From the NCBI RefSeq assembly GCF_002847525.1, contig NZ_PKKM01000020.1:1-10290 (forward strand): a stretch of DNA of 10,290 nucleotides. The letters are read 5' to 3'. Under the pieces are notes generated by a model. The model was not told where the DNA came from, made no database searches, and worked only from the letters and a program-made list of their open reading frames with translations. The DNA comes from Schaalia odontolytica (GTDB lineage: Bacteria > Actinomycetota > Actinomycetes > Actinomycetales > Actinomycetaceae). The number at the start of each line of letters is the position of its first letter. Positions within the stretch are counted from its first letter, which is position 1. Below are positions 1 through 6,200 of the stretch, in pieces. The position numbers and the translations under genes are program-made.

Positions 1-165
1 CCGCACTCGGATTCCGAAACCTCAACCACTACATCACCCGAGCACTCCTCGAAACCGGAGGATTCAGACCCCAACTACACCCTCAATTATGAAGAGCCCG
101 TAAAGCTCTCGCTCGAGCAAGGAAACCAGGGTCTTGATGAACTCATCTTCGCTAATCGTGTTTGA
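1..165 (+). CDS. Possible 3' end of a convergent gene (partial)
   Basis: Frame 1 is open from the window edge to a TGA at 163-165, giving 54 residues. The first half is Ser/Thr/Glu/Pro-rich and looks disordered. The last part (ending LDELIFANRV) looks folded. It would converge on the 423-aa cassette with 33 bp between the stop codons. No homologue is recognised. The segment DPNY also occurs in the 423-aa cassette, which is probably chance. The opposite strand offers a competing reading: a 36-codon ORF at 64-174 with a TTG start just after the cassette's stop, the place where an immunity gene would be expected. Only one of the two can be right, and an open frame of this length can occur by chance, so the call is weak. 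Confidence 0.3.
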   Translation, partial: PHSDSETSTTTSPEHSSKPEDSDPNYTLNYEEPVKLSLEQGNQGLDELIFANRV

Positions 166-198
166 AATACTCAATGATCCCCCGCTTCTTCCGCTCTC

Positions 199-1470
199 TC
201 AGTGGCAGCTCTTGAAGTGTACCTGTTTCGTCGGGGCCCCAAATTTGGAGCTGTATAGCTCCTCCTGGCTGGCTAAATGCTGGGCTACTTCTCTATATTT
301 TACAACGTGTCCTTCTGGGAGTTTACCTGTAAGTCGTACTCGCATGTCAGGCTCGCCTAATGAAAAAGGCGGGAATAGGCTGCGTTCTCCAAAAGAGGGC
401 GGTATTCCATCTTTGTGCATCGCTGCAGCGTATTTTCCACCAGGATTGCCGAGTCGGCACAAATCCTCGCAGTGCGTTTTGATGAATGGGGTAATCGACG
501 TGTACTCGTGGTAATTTGCGTTGAGTTTTGCCCCATTCTTGCGGAGTTCTTCGACATCCCATGGCCGAACTGGTTGCTTCTTTTCTTTGTCGTAGTAGAC
601 ATTCACGAAGTCCTCCATGGAACGTGGCGACCCGTCGGGATTGTATCCCAGTGCACGTTCAGGATTTACTACGTCATCAAAACCGTAACGTCCTAAATGC
701 CACTTAGCTGCATCGTCTGACAGCACCTTCTTTTGATAGGACTCCCAAGCCTCAAGTGCTTCCTCAAGCTGGCGTTGTGTCTTTGGGGGAGTTCTGTAGG
801 GATCGACTCCTTCTGGAAAACCTTCAGACTGATTAATTGACGAATCCGGCAGGCTGTCATAGTTAGGGTCCGGATTGCTGTGAGGATCTGTTTCTGGATT
901 GTAAGAGGAATCTGGACCGTCTTTATCGTGCGAGTGATCGTAGAGATCCTCGTACTTTTCGTCCTGGTCGGACTTGTGCGTGTCGTCGGTGTCCTTGGGG
1001 TGCTCGACGTCGTCGTGGTGTGCGGCGTCGTCTTCCTTGTGGGTCTTGTCCGACGCGGGCTTGTCAGCCTCGGTCTTGTCACCGTGGCGCGTCGAATCAG
1101 CAGCGTCGTCGGCCTTACCGTTGGCGGAGTGGTCCTTCGCCTTGGGGTCAGCGTCCGCGTGCTCGACGGAATCGTGCCCACGCTGAGCGTCGGCATCGGC
1201 CTTACCGGAGCCATATGCGTCGCCGGAGTCGTGGCCAGCCTTCCTGGCGTTGGCGGCCTCATCCGTGTGGGTGGCAGGCGTGTCGGCTGCATGCTTTCCG
1301 CTATGCGGCTGCTTGTCGCCGCCCAGGCCGTCCCCGGCAGGAGTTTCCTTCTTGGGTGCGTCGGGGGTGCCGTCTCCACCTTGTCCTGCCCGGGGGGTGT
1401 CACCGTGGCCGGGGGTGGAATCAGCGCGCGAAACGCCGTGCCTGTCGCCGGTGGAAATGCCGATCTGCAC
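199..1470 (-). CDS. Orphan polymorphic-toxin cassette: linker remnant plus TNT-like tip
   Basis: This is 423 aa from the first in-frame GTG. Residues 1 to about 175 nearly repeat the Asp/His/Lys-rich linker of the 2033-aa toxin. Residues about 176-250 are a different spacer. The end looks like a third, divergent TNT (NAD+ glycohydrolase) domain: R339-L-G341 followed by G-G-K-Y, then E362-R-S-L, and Q416 in a G-A-P-T-K-Q-V context. These resemble the TNT arrangement of R-x-G...G-x-F/Y, E-R-S/A-L and a C-terminal Gln. There is no WXG/T7SS signal, so as it stands it should not be exported. The start is doubtful: the GTG has no ribosome site at the right distance, and the good AAGGGCGAGG at 1486-1495 serves a GTG (1481-1483) in another frame that stops after 20 codons. 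It may be a silent cassette that becomes active after recombination into the full toxin gene. No convincing immunity gene follows within the window. The linker match is certain; the TNT call is moderate. Confidence 0.7.
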   Translation of the reverse strand: MQIGISTGDRHGVSRADSTPGHGDTPRAGQGGDGTPDAPKKETPAGDGLGGDKQPHSGKHAADTPATHTDEAANARKAGHDSGDAYGSGKADADAQRGHDSVEHADADPKAKDHSANGKADDAADSTRHGDKTEADKPASDKTHKEDDAAHHDDVEHPKDTDDTHKSDQDEKYEDLYDHSHDKDGPDSSYNPETDPHSNPDPNYDSLPDSSINQSEGFPEGVDPYRTPPKTQRQLEEALEAWESYQKKVLSDDAAKWHLGRYGFDDVVNPERALGYNPDGSPRSMEDFVNVYYDKEKKQPVRPWDVEELRKNGAKLNANYHEYTSITPFIKTHCEDLCRLGNPGGKYAAAMHKDGIPPSFGERSLFPPFSLGEPDMRVRLTGKLPEGHVVKYREVAQHLASQEELYSSKFGAPTKQVHFKSCH

Positions 1471-1483
1471 GGTGCGGACCCAC
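956..1483 (-). repeat. Linker homology block shared with the 2033-aa toxin gene
   Basis: About 500 bp nearly repeat parts of the big toxin gene. Positions about 1081-1483 correspond to about 5581-5988, and 975-1110 correspond to about 4571-4690. The match starts abruptly near 1483 and ends near 956 in a Thr-His-Lys-Ser-Asp-x-Asp-Glu stretch. The cassette version is collapsed: it lacks the 162-bp and 24-bp tandem arrays. The block is long and similar enough to act as a recombination arm. Confidence 0.85.
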
Positions 1484-1505
1484 GGCCTCGCCCTTAGAAG
1501 CCTTT

Positions 1506-2084
1506 CTATCGGCTGGACGTCGGTGGAATCATCCGTGAGATGTCGACGCCCGCGTCGCTGAGCTGGTGTAGATACGGCTCGAATGATGTCCTGAACGGGG
1601 TGAGCGCTGGACCTCCGTCAGCGTTGAGGTAGGAATTGAGGTAGTCCTCGACCGAAAACTGCACGGCAAACTGCAGTTGTCGAAGCGCGGCGCAGTTCGT
1701 CGAATTGAGGGATAGCTCCGGATTTGCGATGTACTGATAGTTCGCGACGCGAGGCCAGCGGGTGGGGGAAGAAACCCACCGGCTACGCAGCTCGTCGGTG
1801 AGGATGGCAGGCGAGATGGCGTCCTGGAAAAGGTCTGCACGGCGCAGTGCTCCAACCGCAGCGATAACAATGTACGAGGCTATCGTCGCGCTCTGGGTGT
1901 CGATGCAGAATATGGCGCTTGGGTGGCGTTCGGACCAACTGAAGCAAAACCTGTCTTCGATGGTCCAGACCGCAAAGAAGTCGGTGTTGTAACTCGAGAA
2001 GGCGTAGCCGTTCTCAAAGTTCTCGGGCGTTACGGAAGTACCCGAACAGAGCTTCCCAATCAGGGGCTTTAACGTCTCCAACAT
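1506..2084 (-). CDS. Putative immunity protein for the TNT-like orphan toxin
   Basis: This is 192 aa from the ATG at 2082-2084. That start is preferred over the open frame upstream (to 2258) because GAAGGAG lies 9 nt ahead of it. The gene begins inside the 3' end of the 240-aa toxin ORF, overlapping it by 71 bp, so the two are translationally linked. There is no signal peptide. Residues 66-80 are hydrophobic but more like a buried element than a membrane span, so the protein is probably cytoplasmic, as expected for neutralising a NAD+-degrading toxin. The family is not firmly recognised. The general pattern, including the late S-V-E-D-Y-L...D-G-G-P segment, reminded me of the Imm61 family that accompanies TNT-type toxins; a profile search would decide. 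A degraded, collinear relative sits at 2737-3213 behind the full-length toxin. The role is inferred mainly from position. Confidence 0.75.
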   Translation of the reverse strand: MLETLKPLIGKLCSGTSVTPENFENGYAFSSYNTDFFAVWTIEDRFCFSWSERHPSAIFCIDTQSATIASYIVIAAVGALRRADLFQDAISPAILTDELRSRWVSSPTRWPRVANYQYIANPELSLNSTNCAALRQLQFAVQFSVEDYLNSYLNADGGPALTPFRTSFEPYLHQLSDAGVDISRMIPPTSSR

Positions 2085-2736
2085 GGGCAGAAACTCCTTC
2101 AATGATGTGTTGAGTGACGAGCTCGTCGATCGATAGCGGAGAAAGATTATTGAATGTGACACGCTCCAGGAAACGAACCTGCGGCGCATACCCGCGCGAA
2201 CCATGGTCCTCGGCAAGGAGGCAAACCTCAATGAGGACTCCCTTAGGCAACGGTTCATCGGTGAGTCGGTATTGGCGGTAGAGCTCGTTCAAATGTGCGG
2301 GTGGAGCAGACCGGCAATCCGCGGGAATGATGCCGTTGTCGATGATTGGGGTGAGGGAAAATGCTCCGACGTGCCCGATGTGATCGAGCCCCGTGATGTG
2401 GAAGTCTTCGATGAAGGGCTTTTTGTGTGCGTAGTAGCGGTCCGATCCGGTAATCGCCCCGTGATCGATGTCGTCTCGCCATGTCGGAGAAATGCTGCCC
2501 GGGACCGAATACTGCGAACGCATCCAATCAGCCGTCGAACGCATCTCCGGGTGCGTGCCGTGTGCGAACTGGCCCTTGAGATCAAGAGCGACATCCTTAC
2601 CGATGCGGAAGCGATTGCCAAGTCCACTCGAGGCATGCGTCAGTGCATCGCTCGGTCCTGGTGCCCGCACCGGGAAGAAACGGGTCTCCGGATCAAGTGG
2701 GCGACCGGAATTGGGGGTAGGAGGATTGTCTGCCAA
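2014..2736 (-). CDS. Orphan TNT-like toxin C-terminal module
   Basis: This is 240 aa from a TTG at 2734-2736. CGAGG lies 6 nt upstream, and an in-frame TAA sits directly before the start. From residue about 37 the protein aligns without large gaps to the last about 210 residues of the 2033-aa toxin, with about half the residues identical in the best stretch. Shared landmarks are T-A-D-x-M-R-S (68-74), D-I-D-H-G-A-I (89-95), D-R-Y-Y (99-102), P-I-I-D (130-133) and A-P-Q-V-R (184-188, with Q186 at the position of the conserved TNT glutamine). It therefore looks like a TNT-type NAD+ glycohydrolase domain. It differs from the full-length toxin in having L-D-H-I-G rather than F-D-R-T-G near residue 119. 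It has no WXG or secretion signal, so it is a detached toxin tip. Its immunity gene overlaps its 3' end. It may be expressed at a low level, or serve mainly as a donor for recombination. Confidence 0.7.
   Translation of the reverse strand: MADNPPTPNSGRPLDPETRFFPVRAPGPSDALTHASSGLGNRFRIGKDVALDLKGQFAHGTHPEMRSTADWMRSQYSVPGSISPTWRDDIDHGAITGSDRYYAHKKPFIEDFHITGLDHIGHVGAFSLTPIIDNGIIPADCRSAPPAHLNELYRQYRLTDEPLPKGVLIEVCLLAEDHGSRGYAPQVRFLERVTFNNLSPLSIDELVTQHIIEGVSAHVGDVKAPDWEALFGYFRNAREL
2094..2100 (-). promoter_or_regulatory. Shine-Dalgarno site of the immunity gene, inside the toxin ORF
   Basis: The minus strand reads GAAGGAG, 9 nt before the ATG at 2082-2084. It fixes the immunity start and lies within the last codons of the 240-aa toxin gene. 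Confidence 0.7.
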
Positions 2737-3213
2737 TTAAAGCCTCGTTTCAAGGGGGTCTGCGTGTAATCGTAGCATGTGTGGTGGGCTGTGAGTCGTG
2801 TTGTTTCTTTCGTCTTTGAGGGGGTTAGTCATAGAAATCGTTAGAGTTCTCAGTTCAACTGGACTGGGATAAGGCCTCTGGTTCCGCGCCGGTTGTTGGA
2901 TAGTCCAGTTAACGGGGAAAGAGCGGCACCGATAGTCGATGTCGATTCGTCTGTAGCCTGCAGCGATTCGGTAGAAGGAGCCGACGTGGCCGACGAGCGC
3001 CAGGGATGCGATGTCAGGAGCAGACATTTGCATATGCGAGTGGTAGGTGGTCGGCCGCCGGTCGGATCCAAAGTAATACTACCCATCGTCAACCCAAAAG
3101 TGCAGACACTTCAACACCGACAATTCAATCAGGCACTTACTTTCTCGAACCTCTCGAATTGTTGAATCGGCGTACAAGATCCTCGCGGTTGAGCTCCTGA
3201 ACAGTGCCGGTAT
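2737..3213 (-). pseudogene. Decayed immunity gene behind the full-length toxin
   Basis: Reading one minus-strand frame from 3213 gives about 158 codons collinear with the 192-aa immunity protein. Matches at identical positions from the presumed start include W40, F48, R53, I68-A-S70, V77-G78, R82, I90 and W103. It would begin 77 bp inside the toxin gene, just as the intact immunity gene begins 71 bp inside the orphan toxin. The conserved-Gln-to-W40 distance is 211 nt here and 214 nt in the intact pair. Defects: codon 1 is ATA, although AGGAAGG lies 7 nt upstream (3221-3227). Codon 45 is TAG (3079-3081). Similarity fades after residue about 130, so the C-terminal third is missing. An internal ATG at 3031-3033 opens 98 codons but lacks a ribosome site. 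No other gene is seen in the 400 bp between the two toxin ORFs. Confidence 0.65.
2857..2910. repeat. 9-bp perfect inverted repeat with a 36-nt spacer
   Basis: AACTGGACT (2857-2865) and AGTCCAGTT (2902-2910) are exact reverse complements inside the decayed immunity gene. There is no T-run beside either arm, so it is not a convincing terminator. It may be chance. Confidence 0.3.
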
Positions 3214-6200
3214 GCTCGGACCTTCCTCTCAGATAACCCTTTTCGATCATTGCTTCGACTGTCATTTCTACTTCCTTGCCGCCTTCTGTTGTAAGTATCC
3301 TGACTTGTGGTGCTCCTCCAGGTGAATTCTGTTCGGGGGCAGCAAGCGATATCTCAAGGCGATCTCCGGGCTGAAGCTTAGTATCCACGAGTTCGTACTG
3401 ATGATATCTGCAGTTCAGATTGAAGAGGGATGTAGCTCGATTCTCTCCCGGGGCAATGGCACCATCGATGATGGGGGACAAAAACCCGCCATCAGGTGTG
3501 CCTGTTCGGTCAAATCCTGTGATGGTGAAATCTTGCTTAAAGTCCGCCAGGTTTGTGTAGTATCTGTCGGTTCCCGGAATTGCGCCATGGTCGATATCAG
3601 TTCGCCAGGCAGCGCGTGTCTCTCCTGGTTTAGTGAGATTAGATCGCATCATGTCCGCTGTCGTCTTGATCTCGGGATTAGTTCCTTCGCTGAGCTGCGC
3701 TCGCGGGTTCATGTAAATGTCTGCACCGGTCACGTACCCATCTCCAAGTCCTGCCTGCCAGCGCTGGTTCTTATCGGCGTCTTTAATTCCCGCGTACGGG
3801 TCTGTTGGGGGTCTAGGTGACCTTTCCGCAAGTTCCTGGACAGTAGTGGGTTCATCAAACCATTCAGGTGTGTCCTTCAGGTAGGGTTCGTCACTGATAG
3901 GACGCAGAACGTATTCGCGAGTATCAGGAGATGAATCAAAGATGCTCTCATCAAGGGGGTCGCCTGAGTCGCTGCCTGAACCAGGTGCATCAGCGCTGGG
4001 GGTAGCATCGCCGTCACCCCCGCCGGAGCCGTTGCCGTCACCCCCACCGGAGCCGTTGCCGTCACCCCCACCGGAGCCGTTGCCGTCACCCCCACCGGAG
4101 CCGTTGCCGTCACCCCCACCGGAGCTGTTGCCGTCACCCCCACCGGAGCCTTGCCCGTCGGTGGAACCGTTGTGTTTGCGGGTGCTGCCGTCACCGTCCT
4201 TGTCGGACTTGCCGTCACCGTCCTTGTCGGACTTGCCGTCGGCGTCCTTGTCGGACTTGCCGTCGGCGTCCTTGTCGGACTTGCCGTCGGCGTCCTTGTC
4301 GGACTTGCCGTCACCGTCCTTGTCGGACTTGCCGTCACCGTCCTTGTCGGACTTGCCGTCGGCGTCCTTGTCGGACTTGCCGTCACCGTCCTTGTCGGAC
4401 TTATGCGTGTCGGCCTCGTCCTTGTCGGACTTGCCGTCACCGTCCTTGTCGGACTTATGCGTGTCGGCCTCGTCCTTGTCAGACTTGGCGTCGCTGTCCT
4501 TGTCGGACTTGTGCGTGTCGGCCTCGTCCTTGGGGGACTTGGAGTCGGCGTCGTCGTTCTTGGTGGTGTGCTTGTCGTCGGTGTCCTTGGGGTGCTCGTC
4601 GCCGTCGTGGTGTGCGGCGTCGTCTTCCTTGTGGGACTTATCCGACGCGGGCTTGTCAGCCTCGGTCTTGTCACCGTGGCGCGCCGAATCAGCAGCGTCG
4701 TCGGCCTTACCGTTGGCGGAGTGGTCCTTCGCCTTGGGGTCAGCGTCCGCGTGCTCGACGGAATCCTTGTCGGACTTGTGCGTGTCGGCCTCGTCCTTGG
4801 GGGACTTGGTGTCGGCGTCGTCGTTCTTGGCTGAGTGCTTGTCGTCGGTGTCCTTGGGGTGCTCGTCGCCGTCGTGGTGTGCGGCGTCGTCTTCCTTGTG
4901 GGACTTGTCCGACGTGGGCTTGTCGGCCTCGGTCTTGTCACCGTGGTGCGCTGAGTCAGCAGCGTCGTCGGCCTTGCCGTTGGCGGAGTGGTCCTTCGCC
5001 TTGGGGTCAGCGTCCGCGTGCTCACCGGAATCGTGCCCATGCTGAGCGTCGGCATCGGCCTTACCGGAGCCATGTGCGTCGCTAGAGCCGTGGCCAGCCT
5101 TCCTGGCGTCGGCGGCCTCGTACGCGTGGGTGGTGGGCGTGTCTGCTGCATGCTTTTCGCCATGCGGCTGCGTGTCACCACTGTGCTTTTCGATCATGTC
5201 GTCGTTGGGCGACTTTTCGGGTGCATCCGGGGTGGCCTTGGCTGCGTGGTTGGCCTCGTAGTTGTCGTCGAGGACCTTGGCGAACTCCTCGCGTGTTTGA
5301 GGGCCGTCGGGGGTGGTCTTAGCAGGCTTGGGGGGTTCGCCTCCAAGGTCTTCGGCCATCTTGTCGTAGGACGACTTTTCGGGTGCATCCGGGGTGGCCT
5401 TGGCTGCGTGGTTGGCCTCGTAGTTGTCGTCGAGGACCTTGGCGAACTCCTCGCGTGTTTGAGGGCCGTCGGGGGTGGTCTTAGCAGGCTTGGGGGGTTC
5501 GCCTCCAAGGTCTTCGGCCATCTTGTCGTAGGACGACTTTTCGGGTGCATCCGGGGTGGCCTTGGCTGCCTCGGTCTTGTCACCGTGGCGCGCTGAGTCA
5601 GCAGCGTCGTCGGCCTTGCCGTTGGCAGAGTGGTCCTTCGCCTTCGGCTCGGCGTCCGCGTGCTCGACGGAATCATGCCCATGCTTAGCGTCGGCATCGG
5701 CCTTCCCGGAGCCATTTGCGTCGCCAGAGCCGTGGCCAGCCTTGCTGGCGTCGGCAGCCTCATCCGCGTGGGTGGCAGGCGTGTCTACCGCATGCTTTCC
5801 GCTATGCGGCTGCTTGTTGCCGCCCAGGCCGTCCCCGGCAGGAGTGTCCTTCTTGGGGCTGGTGGGTGCGTCGGGGGTGCCGTCTCCACCGTGTCCTGTC
5901 CGGGGGGTGTCGCCGTGGCCGGGGGTGGAATCAGCGCGCGAAACGCCGTGCGCGTCACCGGTGGACATGCCCGGATCGCCGCGGTGCGGCCCCTGCGCAG
6001 GGGCCGACGAACCACCGTGGGTGCCAGTATCAGCACCAACATGACCGCCGCCCTGGCCCGTGGGGGCGCCAGCAGCGTGCGTACCACGCGACGCGTCTCC
6101 TACGCCGCCACCGACATCAGCGGAATTACTGACGCCGTGTGCGCCGTGACCTGCATGTCCTGCGTTCGCTCCGAAATCTGCGGTGCCGCCGAAGCCGTCC

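Noticed and set aside
2085..2258. Longer version of the immunity protein starting at 2258
   Set aside because: It would overlap the toxin gene by 245 bp and has an Arg/Ser-rich start unlike the rest. The ATG at 2084 has a strong ribosome site, and the decayed relative has the same start position.
2770..2830. Terminator between the toxin gene and the orphan module
   Set aside because: I found no GC-rich hairpin followed by a T-run on the minus strand in this gap.
2850..3092. 80-codon minus-strand ORF between the two toxin genes
   Set aside because: Its composition is not protein-like and it shows no similarity to the immunity protein, unlike the adjacent frame, which does.
4011..4154. RTX-type calcium-binding nonapeptide repeats
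   Set aside because: The unit is eight residues long and does not keep the G-G-x-G-x-D-x-hydrophobic-x pattern.
4011..4510. Possible CRISPR array from regular short repeats
   Set aside because: The 24-bp units are directly adjacent with no unique spacers, and they preserve the reading frame of the toxin.
3877..5181. 434-codon minus-strand frame rich in Thr, Pro and Arg within the toxin gene
   Set aside because: It is a frame-shifted reading of the linker repeats. The toxin frame is continuous through it and ends in the recognisable toxin tip.
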